The notes under the pieces: model-generated
Seen by the model: only the letters and a program-made list of their open reading frames with translations
Database searches by the model: none
What the model was told of the DNA's origin: nothing
Program-made: the position numbers and the translations under genes
Shown: positions 54,001-62,690 of the stretch, piece by piece
Numbering within the stretch: position 1 is the stretch's first letter
Layout of the letters: every line of letters begins with the position of its first letter
Assembly (NCBI GenBank): GCA_026936325.1
Contig: JAPTHN010000013.1
Span: forward strand, 15,453,415-15,517,414
DNA: 64,000 nt
Source: Platynereis dumerilii
Taxonomy: Eukaryota; Annelida; Polychaeta; Phyllodocida; Nereididae
Reading direction: 5' to 3'

Positions 54001-54611
54001 GGGATAGGAGGAGGAGGACACAACAATGAGGCAAAGGACAATCGAAACAGCCGTCAAACATAGGCCCAGGTGACCAAGCAAGAACCAAGAAATTGAAGAT
54101 GGATGATTGGGGCTTCCAGTCTGTCTCACAACATGCGAACTGGTGTTTGGCCTGATTGCTCCTCATCTACAGGTCACACAGAAGATATACACATACTCAC
54201 GGGTAGATGAGCCATTTTGCAATTATCTATCACATTTTTGTGTTTTGGTGCTTTATTGTCAGATTTTCAACGACGACCGTGCAAATATTCCAGAAATGAG
54301 ACAAACTGTACATCCTGTATTTATTTACTTGTTAAGCTAATTAGGACAGGAGGAGGACACGACAATGTGGGCGAAGGATGATTGAAACAGCAATCCAAGC
54401 AAGAACCAAGAAAAGATAATTTTAAAGAGACTGACCATATTGCGGAACTTCTGCTGGGCATCGATGAGCAGCTTCCTCATCAAGGTCATGGAGTTGTGGA
54501 GGGCCTGTCTGTCCTCTGCTGAAAGGTCATTCTCAAGGTCAAGTTCACTGACCTTGGGGCTGAAGATGAACTGGACGATCTGGTCATTCAGCTGGTCCAG
54601 GGACTTGATGG
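29790..54611 (-). CDS. KAZN: KAZN (kazrin), coiled-coil and three-SAM scaffold; 5' end missing
   Basis: Kazrin is a liprin-family scaffold at cell junctions and endosomes. Coding exons from 5' to 3' (minus strand): 54436-54611, 52225-52390, 41402-41629, 39305-39465, 37633-37963, 36907-37146, 35822-35921, 34784-34895, 34396-34508, 33754-33988, 33325-33426, 32662-32828, 30922-31063 and 29790-29954. All 13 junctions are GT-AG and keep frame, giving 811 residues to the TGA. Residues 1-310 are largely coiled coil. Residues 355-465 are a serine-rich linker with a basic patch (LRRKRRSLGFF). The SAM domains lie at about 470-540, 550-615 and 632-705, followed by a basic tail. Close matches to human kazrin (from memory) include EDNK..A.KI, RDFIRNYEQ, GVHGAVMVLE and FHQVSI. 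The first visible exon starts with two bases of a split codon, so at least one 5' exon is missing. In vertebrates an isoform starts at the ME-EDNK junction, where MVEDNK is seen here. Confidence 0.94.
30518..30597 (-). mobile_element. tRNA-derived SINE family A, 3' fragment
   Basis: Tail and start of the body only; sense with KAZN. Confidence 0.6.
30688..30863. mobile_element. PIF/Harbinger-like MITE, copy 2
   Basis: GGCCGGACATAATTTATTTT at the left and TTTAAGTCTGGCC at the right, with interior GGTCGGTCGGTA. Flanks TAA and AAA; the target duplication is not exact. It ends 58 bp from KAZN exon 13. Confidence 0.72.
30922..31063 (-). CDS. KAZN: KAZN coding exon 13 (C-terminal tail)
   Basis: Encodes CALSGKEPKIKGGSVGQVSR and SPFVRSFQTTPGSPSIDENG, then TKKISFR. 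Ser/Pro-rich and basic. Phase 2 to 0, donor GTAAGG. Confidence 0.85.
32662..32828 (-). CDS. KAZN: KAZN coding exon 12 (SAM3, end)
   Basis: Encodes EYSGNLRESGVHGAVMVLES and ALAGALGIPPTKSYVKRHLQ, matching human EYADNLTNSGVHGAVLVLEP and ATALGIPSGKH. Confidence 0.96.
33066..33239. mobile_element. PIF/Harbinger-like MITE, copy 3
   Basis: The ends GGCCACACATAATTGAT and ATCAATTATGTGTGGCC are flanked by exact TTA (33063-33065 and 33240-33242). It lies in the intron between SAM3 exons. Confidence 0.82.
33325..33426 (-). CDS. KAZN: KAZN coding exon 11 (SAM3, start)
   Basis: Encodes ELYTRRSKCEEADIDLIVWT and NERIIRWVNSIDLE, matching human VVWTNQRVLKWVRDIDLKE. Confidence 0.95.
33589..33706 (-). mobile_element. 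tRNA-derived SINE family A, internally deleted
   Basis: The tRNA part with intact A and B boxes is joined to the ATCC tail with most of the body missing. It ends 48 bp from KAZN exon 10. Confidence 0.78.
33754..33988 (-). CDS. KAZN: KAZN coding exon 10 (SAM2)
   Basis: Encodes DQTWVAHRWICDLGLPQFKD and HLVDGRLLHHLTKKDLEKYL, then FHQVSIMQGVELLRRLNF. A full SAM domain matching human kazrin SAM2. Confidence 0.96.
34396..34508 (-). CDS. KAZN: KAZN coding exon 9 (SAM1, second half)
   Basis: Encodes ILLGLSDSELESALNIQRPL then HRRKLRLAIEELRD, matching human LLSLSDEDLQLGLGV and HRRKLRLAIEDYRD. Confidence 0.95.
34784..34895 (-). CDS. KAZN: KAZN coding exon 8 (SAM1, first half)
   Basis: Encodes PLWKAQHVLAWLEIEANMPI and YGKMCAENIKSGR, matching human HWKAGTVQAWLEVVMAMPMY and CTENVKSGK. 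Confidence 0.95.
35538..35804 (-). mobile_element. tRNA-derived SINE family A with internal insertion
   Basis: Full-length plus about 75 extra bases in the body (GTGTCGTGTTTTACGC...). It lies directly downstream of the KAZN exon 7 donor. Confidence 0.82.
35822..35921 (-). CDS. KAZN: KAZN coding exon 7
   Basis: Encodes HNFQRSMLIQPQRLSVLSPE and YTQKLKTLEQA. Phase 1 to 2, donor GTAAGT. A SINE begins about 18 bp past the exon end. Confidence 0.85.
36658..36858 (-). mobile_element. tRNA-derived SINE family A, full-length
   Basis: A and B boxes, body and ATCC tail present; 48 bp from KAZN exon 6. Confidence 0.82.
36907..37146 (-). CDS. KAZN: KAZN coding exon 6 (linker, basic patch)
   Basis: Serine-rich linker ending HVHLRRKRRSLGFFSPRRSH and KSMNISDPSLTE. 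It corresponds to the human KKKKEKMGFGSISRVF...RKSLDP region, a possible nuclear localisation signal. Confidence 0.88.
37633..37963 (-). CDS. KAZN: KAZN coding exon 5
   Basis: Encodes EKWEILKKARESTERSILLR and VELAQARDQLAALGHSA, matching human REKWELRRQAKEATDH and ELAMAKQSLATL. Then a Ser/Pro linker to SNDSCYS. Phase 0 to 1. Confidence 0.93.
38796..39032 (-). mobile_element. tRNA-derived SINE family A, full-length, expanded tail
   Basis: A complete copy with an extended ATCC/ATGG tail. Confidence 0.82.
39085..39348 (-). repeat. Tandem ~130-bp duplication of KAZN exon 4 tail and intron start
   Basis: Copy B (about 39226-39348) contains the real exon end. Copy A (39085-39214) repeats the last ~44 exon bases (39171-39214), the GTGGGT donor and about 80 bp of intron, with small indels. 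Copy A has D to Y at one codon (KENYSNLRL). Confidence 0.88.
39305..39465 (-). CDS. KAZN: KAZN coding exon 4 (coiled coil)
   Basis: Encodes AIRADRKRLKAEKLDLLNQM and KETELRDFIRNYEQRMKEND, very close to human AMKADRKRLKGEKTDLVSQM and EEQLRDFIRNYEQHRKES. Its 3' end and donor are duplicated downstream at 39085-39214. Confidence 0.95.
39661..39845 (-). mobile_element. tRNA-derived SINE family A, 5'-truncated
   Basis: Body and degenerate B box present; the A box is lost. Confidence 0.7.
40105..40618. mobile_element. Possible TIR DNA element
   Basis: CAGTCAGGGAAATTACCAGC near 40107 is mirrored by GCTGGTGATAATTTCCCTGA near 40593, with TA on both sides. Only the ends agree. Confidence 0.4.
40944..41332 (-). 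mobile_element. Two adjacent tRNA-derived SINE family A copies
   Basis: Copies at about 40944-41117 (degenerate tRNA part) and 41138-41332, both in the same orientation as KAZN. Confidence 0.75.
41402..41629 (-). CDS. KAZN: KAZN coding exon 3 (coiled coil)
   Basis: Heptad-rich: LQTKEEELGRLQQDNGRLGN and LELIQTKQELNKTKEALQ, matching human ELRVQLAQKEQELARAKEALQ. The donor is GTGGGT. Confidence 0.92.
41880..42070. repeat. (TATC)n microsatellite
   Basis: Nearly pure TATC repeat in a KAZN intron. Confidence 0.95.
42318..42375. repeat. Small AGGTCA half-site cluster
   Basis: Contains AGGTCAAAGGTCA (a perfect DR1) and further AGGTCA words in a KAZN intron. Confidence 0.55.
42480..42722. mobile_element. 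Two tRNA-derived SINE family A fragments in opposite orientation
   Basis: A minus-sense fragment at about 42480-42600 and a plus-sense 3' fragment at 42635-42722, which ends in ATCCATCCATCC. Confidence 0.65.
43097..43262 (-). mobile_element. tRNA-derived SINE family A, rearranged copy
   Basis: Body and part of the tRNA region, interrupted by short unrelated sequence. Confidence 0.6.
45372..45846. mobile_element. Foldback element with ~200-bp inverted arms
   Basis: The arm starting CAGTGCCACCTGTAAGTTAG is repeated inverted up to CTTACAGGCGGCAATG. GGAGTTAGGTATG and its inverse lie near the hairpin centre. TA flanks both ends. A half-copy lies at about 48317-48490. Confidence 0.75.
45878..45965. 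repeat. (TATC)n microsatellite, degenerate
   Basis: TATC/CATC repeat next to the foldback element. Confidence 0.85.
45988..46194 (-). mobile_element. tRNA-derived SINE family A, full-length
   Basis: Intact A and B boxes, body and ATCC tail; in a KAZN intron. Confidence 0.85.
46932..47137 (-). mobile_element. tRNA-derived SINE family A, full-length
   Basis: Full copy with a C-tract at the 5' end of its sense strand. Confidence 0.83.
47585..47795 (-). mobile_element. tRNA-derived SINE family A, full-length
   Basis: Close to the consensus seen in the other copies; sense with KAZN. Confidence 0.85.
48226..48490. mobile_element. Composite of PIF-like MITE half and foldback half
   Basis: AAGGCCATACTTATTTTTAG ... 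TTTTCTGCC at 48226-48300 matches one arm of the PIF-like MITE. CAAACTGCTTGTGGGAGTAT at about 48317 onward matches one arm of the 45.4-kb foldback. Confidence 0.6.
49231..49375 (-). mobile_element. tRNA-derived SINE family A, degenerate
   Basis: Tail and body recognisable; the tRNA region is mostly lost. Confidence 0.55.
49922..50840. repeat. Minisatellite, CACAGATCTTCATACTGTAT units
   Basis: Two alternating half-units (GCACAGATCTTCATACTGTA and TCTTAGAGACTATCTGGTAT) repeat across about 900 bp. A 216-codon open frame (50084-50734) is simply the repeat read in frame. Confidence 0.92.
52225..52390 (-). CDS. KAZN: KAZN coding exon 2
   Basis: Encodes VEDNKLLATKIETSINTANH then LRGELEDTNRRLSMI. It matches the human kazrin start MEDNKQLALRIDGA and LRAELTATNRRLAEL. 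Confidence 0.94.
53139..53340 (-). mobile_element. tRNA-derived SINE family A, full-length
   Basis: A and B boxes and the tail are present; sense with KAZN. Confidence 0.83.
53947..54405 (-). mobile_element. Two partial tRNA-derived SINE family A copies
   Basis: Copies at about 53947-54090 and 54286-54405, both lacking a clear tRNA part; just downstream of visible KAZN exon 1. Confidence 0.65.
54436..54611 (-). CDS. KAZN: KAZN visible coding exon 1
   Basis: Encodes SLDQLNDQIVQFIFSPKVSE and LMRKLLIDAQQKFRNM. Acceptor TTTCAG, donor GTCAGT. It begins inside a codon, so an upstream exon must exist. Confidence 0.88.
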
Positions 54612-54712
54612 CTGAAACAAAAGGAAAGATTGGTTAGGATTATATGGATAAAGGAATGATTGACAATACAGTAGGCTACATATGGATGCAGTTGGTCATA
54701 TATCAATAATAG

Positions 54713-55030
54713 GATGGATGGATGGATGATTGGTGCTTTATGTTCTGTATCTATGAACTTGGTAGGCTAATTAGGACAGGAAGAAGATGGATAGATGGAT
54801 GATTGGACTTCACATTCCATATTTATGAGCTAGGTAGGCTAATTAGGACAGGAGGAGGATGGATAGACGGATGGTTGGGCTTAACATCCTGTATTTATGA
54901 ACTTGGTAGGCTAATTAAGACAGGATGAGGACACGGTAACGAGGTAAAGGATGATTGAAAGGACGGGAGGAGGACACAGCAACATTAAAGCAAAGGATGT
55001 TTGAAACTGCTGTCCAACACAAGTCCAGGT
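54713..55030 (-). mobile_element. Serial tRNA-derived SINE family A 3' ends
   Basis: At least three head-to-tail tails (near 54713, 54790 and 54850), each with TAGGCTAATTAGGACAGG. The last carries some body sequence. Confidence 0.7.
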
Positions 55031-55349
55031 AACCGGCCTTAGCAGAAAACGACCCGGATACAGAGAATATAATATTAGGCCTAAATTGTAAAGTGCCTTA
55101 GAATGATTATCAATGAAAGCATGTCATAACAAGTGAACAAATTCAACTGTAAATCCAAATTCAAAGGTACAAGACAGATCTTTGATAACTCAAACAAATG
55201 TGTGAATTGAAACACACGCATCCCTCTAAGAGAAATGCATTGCGGCACGAAACACATTCTTTGAAGTTTAGGAAGATGCCAATATCATTGTAAGCAAGCT
55301 GCGGCTCAGTATATCTTACGTTTAGGTATATTTCATTTTTAGCTTCTCG

Positions 55350-55632
<283 letters not shown>

Positions 55633-57500
55633 CGAGAAAGCCAATGAACAATTATTTCTGGCCTTAGTGGCCTTTCCATACTTATATGATATATCTATAC
55701 ATATATACATACAATTTAAGTATACCTCTGTATCCTTTTTGTCAATGTACATCCAATGGATTCCAATCCAATATCATATATATTCCTATGCATCCAACAG
55801 GTTAGTACAATATCTAACAAATGCATCTGAGCATACAATGCTCAACAACCAATTATATCAAACAGTGATGGCTACAGTCAATGTCAGTCATAAAAGATGA
55901 TGATGACTATTAATTAAAAAGCCATATCTATCACTCAGTGTGTCTCTTCAAATCTAAATGGCTGACAGTCATATCAGAATTAATGTCATCAAAATTATTG
56001 TACAATCAAAAGTCAATGACATTGATAATCAATAAAACCATGTCAACATGGAGTTGTTGATACCAATAAATGTTGATTGTAAATATACATGTATTTTAGA
56101 TACATGTCAATCATGATAACAATATCATGTCGATATCTTAGAACAAGAACAGCACATAACAACACTTCCTGAAAACTAAAAAAAAAAAACAAAAAAAACT
56201 TGAATACTTTTCTGTGGTTTGACCGCCACATGCTGAATACCTTCTGACAAATGAAACAGAAACACTAAAGGTTATATTATGAAATTATCAATGGAATCTA
56301 CATATAGTGAGTAGGCCTACGCATGCATTATTACAGGAAAAAGTGGCATCAAAAACCTTACTCTGCCCTGTCGAAAACCATGTCCCAGAAAAAATTCAGA
56401 TTCAGGATCAGCGTCTACAATTATGGGAGAGACTCATGCCATAAATGTAACCAATTATGTTCTGGAACATTTTATATTTGTATTCTCCTTACCAAAATGA
56501 GTATTAATTGAGAAATCACTGCCAAATCTATATCAGAGAATTGTTTACATAGATCTATATAAAATGCATTAGGGCATTTTTCTGTAGTATTTTATCTTAA
56601 GCCAATAGCTTAATATGAGCCTTTGTCAATAGGTATTTAATTTATGGCACATGATATTGTTTTCTGTTGCAAGTGTCCATAAATGCAATAAGAGAAAATC
56701 AGGTGAAACTCATATAATTCACTTTTCATTTTGACTTTTGATGACATATATGAATCAAAATATATCAAATGCAAGTAATTCCATCATCGTTTTAAGATTG
56801 AAATAACTAATATGCATCATTTTGTGCAATAATAATTAAATGAAATCAAATCAAATCAAATGTTAGAATAAAAATTCCTTACAGTTTAGTCGCATCTGTA
56901 GTCTTTGTCGTTGAGGCGAAGAACACACAATTGTAAAGCCTAAATGTCGAAGGACTTCTAAAAATTATCCAGAGATTTTTAAAATCAACTTCAACTCATT
57001 TTTTTTTCTCTCACTCAGAAGATTTGGTATGTTGTGTGTTCTACTGTTGCTATTGACAGCTTTCATGTTGTTCCTGTCAAAGGTGTTGTTTCATAAAGTG
57101 TGATCAGTGATGAACGCAAAGTTAATTGAGAATGTGCAAGATTTTCTCAATTTGTAACCATTGATATAAGCCCCATCCACCAGCATTGTAATATTTTAAC
57201 AGAAGGTAGGTATACCCAATTGTACATTTTTACACTACTTTCTTAATAAATTTCATGTTTCACAAATTCAGAACACAACATGCTCACAAGTTCATGATGA
57301 CAGCCATTCTTGATCATGTATCATTTCAAGGATACAACTTGAATTTGTGTGCAAGATAAGGTGCTGCCCTCTATATTAAAACCACAAAAACTTACAGCTA
57401 GCAGTAAACACAGATGCACCCCTCCACACATAAGCTAGTTTATCAATGGATATAATTCTGATATTTGTGCTACAGGGTAAAATCTGACCACTGAATCTTG
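55633..57500. other. No gene recognised
   Basis: AT-rich sequence upstream of the visible KAZN exons, probably intron. No exon with a phase matching visible KAZN exon 1 was identified. Confidence 0.35.
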
Positions 57501-57689
57501 GTTTTTCATTAAATGAAGGTCTGAAGTGCTGATTCCTATTTTAAAAGTCAAACTGAAGATGCAGTCAGCTGTCATCAGTGGACCTGCAAGCTATCCAAAT
57601 TTTGGGAAGGGGTTTACTAATTTATGCTGCATCCTGTATGTACTCAGTGAACTGCATATATATATACAGGGTAACACTACCGGATTCCC

Positions 57690-58090
57690 TGCGGTCTGTA
57701 ACTCCTCAACGGAGTCTGTCCGAACACAAAACAGGCAATCCATCCCACCCTCCACCCCACCCCATCTGAGTCCATCATGGTGTGAGATTACAGCTTTAAG
57801 TCAACGTTGGGAGCATAAGCCTAAAATTATTAGTCAATATATGGACAGAGGTGACCCGCGTCAATATGATGAACGCCCTCCACCAAAAGCACTCTTCGAC
57901 TGTAGCCGTTGCCTTCAGAAAAGAGACCTCGGGAGTCCGGGGTGGAGAAGAGACAGATGCTCCCATAATGCAGCAGCCGGTATCCATGGCAACTACATCT
58001 TGACAGTTACAACATAACATAACTTCGATCCGTGGTTGCCGTGACCGAAGAGCACTTCTTGCGATTTTGCTTGGGAGTTTTCCCCGAGTA
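57690..58090. other. CpG-richer block, possible 5' region of KAZN
   Basis: More CpG than its surroundings and open frames on both strands (plus 57526-58017, minus 57796-58194). No family match, and no minus-strand donor in the right phase to join KAZN visible exon 1 was found. Confidence 0.25.
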
Positions 58091-58224
58091 AAATTATGAC
58101 AATACAACGTACATGAAGCATGATATAAGAGAGTGACATTTAAAAAAACACTCAGATAAATACCATTGTCAGGTGTAAGAAAAATTTCTTCCATCTAGCA
58201 AAACACTTTCTTTCGTAGATTTGA

Positions 58225-59095
58225 CCCTGTTTCTTTCCTTATAAAAATCACCTGTATTACTTTCCATCGCTTTACGGCTATTACTAAATTCTTTCCATTC
58301 TCCCTATAACTATTCCTAGTTCATTTCCATACTCCTTAAAACTATCTATTTCTTCTGATACTCCCTTTATCTATAACCTTCTTTTCCTTCTCTACTCCTT
58401 AAAACTATCTATTTCTTCTCATACTCCATTTATCTATAACGCACTTCTTCAATACTCCACATAACTATCTATTTCTTTCCATCCTCCTTTTATCTATAAC
58501 CTATTTCTTTCCATACTCCTTAAAACTATCACCAATTTCTCTTTATAACCATCTATTTCTTCAGATAGGTACTCCCTTTATCTATAACCTTTTTTTCTTT
58601 CCATACTCCTTCAAACTATTTATTTCCTCTCATACTCCTTTTATCTATTACCTATTTCTTTCCATAGTCCTTAAAACTGTCTAATTTTTCTCATACTCCA
58701 TTTACCTATAACCTCTTTCTTTCCATACTCCTTATAACTATCACCTATTTCTTTCCATTCTCCTTATAACCACCTATTTCTTCTCGTATTCCATTTATCT
58801 ACGTATAACCTATCTCTTTCCATACTCCTTAAAACTATATAATTCTTCTAATACTCCATTTACCCAAGATAACCTACTTCCTTCAATACTCCACATAACT
58901 ATCTATTTCTTTCCATACTATTTGTAACTATAACAAAATTCTTTCCATTCTCCTTATAACTTACACCAATTTCTTTCCATTCTCCATATAACCATATATT
59001 TTTCTCACACTCCTTCTATCTAATATCTATAACCTATTTCATTTTATACTCCTTACAACTATCACCTATTTCTTTCTGTACTCCTCATAAGTATT
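58225..59095. repeat. Minisatellite of CTCCTTAAAACTATCTATTT-type units
   Basis: Pyrimidine-rich units of about 30-60 bp with TTTCTTTCCATACTCCTTA and ATTTATCTATAACC repeat about 20 times. Confidence 0.88.
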
Positions 59096-59099
59096 ACCA

Positions 59100-59430
59100 C
59101 ATCCCAAAACGTCTACATGTCTGTTCGTAAACTCCAATTCAGCCGAGCTGTCTGCGAGCGTCTGTACAACTCAACCATCGGAGACCATCCCAGGACACAG
59201 TAGCATCATTTCCTGAAACGTTACGCTTCCCAACAGATCGGAGTGTGCCTAATCATGCATCTGCGGCAGATTAAACGAGCCCTTGGCTCTGTTAGGCCTT
59301 TGTTATGCTGATATCTTATTGTAATGGCCCGTAAAACAATCAAGATAGAAGCGAGCCGCACCAATTATGCATGCTATTATGTCGGCTTCAACCAGAAGTT
59401 GTTCTATGGCAACTGCAGGAAATGCATAAC
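59100..59430. other. Non-repetitive block, possible conserved non-coding element
   Basis: Complex, non-coding sequence between repeats, with words such as GCATCTGCGGCAGATTAAAC and ACCAATTATGCATGC. Sequence character only. Confidence 0.25.
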
Positions 59431-59790
59431 GCTCTGTTAGATATCAGTCTGATTACGTAATATTATGCAATATTGGGTAATGCCTGTCCATACAGAGACT
59501 GTTTTAAGACAGCTAGGCAGGAATGGACAGACATGCACTAAGTGTAACCAACAAAGGGGAAATAGTCTGTGATGGCAGGAAGGCTGCTTATATAAATGTA
59601 TGATGGAAGGGAAAAAAGACAGAGAACACATAAAACATCTAAAGAATGTATGAGACTATGATGTGTATGACAGAAGAAGGCAAAATGCATGAAGCAAAGA
59701 CGGGGAGAACAAAAACGGTGTATGGATGGATGCAGGAATAGGAAGACAGAATTGCTTTGTCAGCAAGACATAACAATATCATTGTAGACC

Positions 59791-59890
59791 TATGGATGGA
59801 TTGAAGATTGGGTTTTACATCATGTGGCTATGCACTTGGTAAGCTAATTAGGAGAGGAGCAGAAGACCTCAATAGAGGCGAATTGAACTC
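59791..59890 (-). mobile_element. tRNA-derived SINE family A, degenerate
   Basis: Only tail and early body are recognisable. Confidence 0.5.
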
Positions 59891-60039
59891 TGGGAGCAGA
59901 TTCAACCTTGGGTCATCTACGTGCGAGGAGAATGAGTTATCCATCACACCAAGAGACACTCTAGGATGCGAAGGATCCAGGAATTACTCCAGTAAGAAGT
60001 GATGGCGGGGAGGAGTATCCAAAATTTCCTCCACAAAAA

Positions 60040-60262
60040 TACGCCACACATGTATACTCCACACGTGCATACTCCACTCGTGCATACTCCACACGTGCAT
60101 ACTCCACACGCGCATACTCCACACGCGCATACTCCACACGCGCATACTCCACACGCGCATACTCCACACGTGTATACTCCACACACATATACTCCACACA
60201 CATATATTCTACACACATATATTCCACACACATATACTCCACACATATACTCCAATAGTACG
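60040..60262. repeat. 15-bp minisatellite (CATACTCCACACGCG)n
   Basis: About 15 units. Because the period is a multiple of three, several frames are open on both strands. No gene is implied. Confidence 0.93.
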
Positions 60263-60606
60263 ATTGAGTATTGATCCACACGCACACACATTTACTCCAT
60301 GCGTGGGTTGTTTGCATTGCTTCGGTTACAGTCAATAGACACTGAGATCAGGTCTAAAGTAACCATATAATCTGGCAAACAACTAGAGACCACCTAACCC
60401 TAGAACAACAAAGCAAATTCAAGGGGTTGGTGGGTGAGGCCATGTCATACCCTCGTGCCCTCAAACCACCGGACTGACTCTGAGTAGTCTGAGCTTACTG
60501 GGAGTTTACCAGGAGTTTACCAGGACTCCAGGAGCTTATTTTAAGCTCTTTCTGAGCTCACTCAAGAGTCACGGGTTACTGAGGTAAGGTACAACTGTTC
60601 GCAGAA

Positions 60607-60704
60607 GGATGGATGGATGATTGGGACTTCACGTGGTGTATAAACTTCATGTCCTGTATTTATACTCGTTGATAGGCTAATTAGGACAGGAGGACACCGC
60701 AATA
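60607..60704 (-). mobile_element. tRNA-derived SINE family A, 3' half (split by LINE)
   Basis: Tail and body up to ACACCGCAATA. The rest resumes at 62553. Confidence 0.82.
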
Positions 60705-62552
60705 GACTCAGACTCAGAATGTATTTATTTGACTCTTAAAAATAAAAAATATTACATGGAGTCAGGAGACCTCTTAAAGGCTAAAAAAAGCCGCTAACAA
60801 GGGGCCACCTAAATTATTGTTTACAAATAAATCTTTACATTATATAGTCTAAAGAAATATTAGCAACAATTAAAAGAATGAAGAAATAATATTAAATATT
60901 GATGATAGACTGTAAAAAATAAGAAATAAATAAAAAATGTTGACTGGCTGGTTTGTGGTGTGACTGGAGGAGGTGGTGCATGTAGTGTGCAGAAAAAATA
61001 AATGACATTTAATAGTCCATATAGTAACAAAGAAATTGATATCTACAAAAAATAATTTTTAGATTTTAAATGAAATACTTAATTTTGAGAACATATGAAA
61101 CAATTATTGATACTGCAGTTGGTAGTGTAACAATTTATCAAGTAATTTTTCACATATAACTTGAACCCTATGAAGCTGTGAGTAAAAATTTTATCCTTAA
61201 TTGATTTAGTCATATTACTATAGATTCTTGGGAGCCTGTATGAAAAACATTGTCTTGCAAATTCATGCCTTACTCGTGGAATAGGTAGGAGTGGTTGACT
61301 TGCCAACCTAGTTGCATACCTTGGACGATCCTGCTCATTCTGTTCAACCAGGGTCAACAGGGACTCCGGAAGTGTTCCGTTAAAATATTTGTAAAGTAAC
61401 TTGTAGTCATGCAGTGCGCATATATCATCAAATTTAAGTATTTTTAAGCTCTTGAAAAGTTTACTGGTGTGGGCATTATATTTGCTTCTAGTCAGTACTC
61501 TTATCGCTTTCTTTTGTAGTATATTCATTTGTTTTGATTGTCCACCCCAAAGGAACACACCATAATTAAGATGGGATACAACAAGAGAGTTGTAAATATG
61601 CAATAGTGCCTGTGTAGGAAGAATGTTCTTAAGTCTGTTTAACACACCAATAGTTTTTGATATTTTTTTGCTGACGCTATTTGAATGAGCTTTCCAGGTA
61701 AGGTTCTCATCAATAATTATACCCAGGAAGTTAAATTGCTTTACAAATTCAATCTCATGGTTATTAATATGTATTTTGGGAATTTCAACTACTCTCTGCC
61801 TTGTGTGAAATATCATTGCTTTTGTTTTCTCACAATTCAAAGACAACTTATTTAACTTTAGCCATTTGCTAATCTTCGAAAGTTCACTGCTCAAAGTCTC
61901 ATCAATGTTCTTGTCTTGGTTGCTGAGCTGGACCGTTTTTAAAGTTGTAAATAAAGTAGAGTCGTCTGCGTATGTAATTGGATAAAAAATGTTAGAAGCT
62001 TTTGCTATATCATTAATGTAAATAAGAAATAAGAGCGGGCCTAAAATAGACCCTTGTGGAACTCCCGTTGTAATAGGTAATAAATCTGACTTTACGCCAT
62101 TATATTCTACATACTGTGTTCTATTTGACAAGTAATTAGACAACAGGTTAAAAGCCATGTCCTTAATGCCATATATCTGTAGTTTTTTCAGCAATATGGT
62201 ATGATCAAGCGTGTCAAAGGCTTTCGAAAGATCCAAATATATATTAATAGGAATTTCGTTATTATCCATTTCTGTTGTTAATTTATTTACTAATTCTATC
62301 GCAGCTAATTCAGTGGAGTGATTTTTTCGGAATCCATACTGACTTTGGTAAAATAAATCATTTTCTGTAAAATATTGGTATATTTGGTTATACATAATTT
62401 TTTCGAAAACCTTTGACACGCTAGGCAAAACGGACACAGGGCGATAATTTTCCAAAAGAGTTTCATCACATTTCTTAAATATGGGTTTAACTTTGGCTAT
62501 CTTTAATTTATCAGGAAAAACTCCCGTTTGGAAACTCTGATTAATGATTTTA
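60705..62552 (-). mobile_element. 5'-truncated non-LTR retrotransposon inserted in a SINE
   Basis: Flanked by GCAATA on both sides (60699-60704 and 62553-62558), a target-site duplication inside the SINE body. The 3' end (minus strand) finishes in TGAGTCTGAGTC repeats. Only RT and C-terminal sequence remain. Confidence 0.85.
61079..62552 (-). CDS. LINE reverse transcriptase, C-terminal part of ORF2
   Basis: RT motifs in order: NYRPVSVLPSVSKVFEKIMY, QYGFRKNHSTELAA, YLDLSKAFDTLDHTILLKKL, GVPQGSILGPLLFLIYINDI and the catalytic YADD (ITYADDSTLF). Then a C-terminal LNYGVFLWGG and a KLYVKNYL tail. The continuous 520-codon frame actually starts at 62641 inside the SINE; its first ~29 residues are SINE sequence, so the native start and the endonuclease are missing. 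The RT frame is intact, suggesting recent insertion. It resembles the Jockey/CR1/Rex group; the exact clade is uncertain. Confidence 0.85.
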
Positions 62553-62690
62553 GCAATAAGGTGAAGGATGACTGAAACAGCCGTCCAACATAGACCCAGG
62601 TGACCCGGCAAGAGCTGGATTCGAACCCTGGACTCAGCCACTGGCAGCCAAGCACGCTACCGCTAAACCATCCCTCCCCTCCCCTAAAAT
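62553..62690 (-). mobile_element. tRNA-derived SINE family A, 5' half (split by LINE)
   Basis: tRNA part with B box GGTTCGAATCC and body down to the LINE insertion point. Confidence 0.82.

Noticed and set aside
57526-58017. 163-codon plus and 132-codon minus frames overlapping each other
   Set aside because: No domain or usable splice phase was found; kept only as a CpG-richer block.
60040-60335. Overlapping open frames on both strands (EYARVEYARV and similar)
   Set aside because: The 15-bp repeat keeps several frames open; not genes.
62553-62641. Start of the 520-codon RT frame
   Set aside because: The first ~29 codons come from SINE sequence; the LINE begins at 62552 and its native start is missing.
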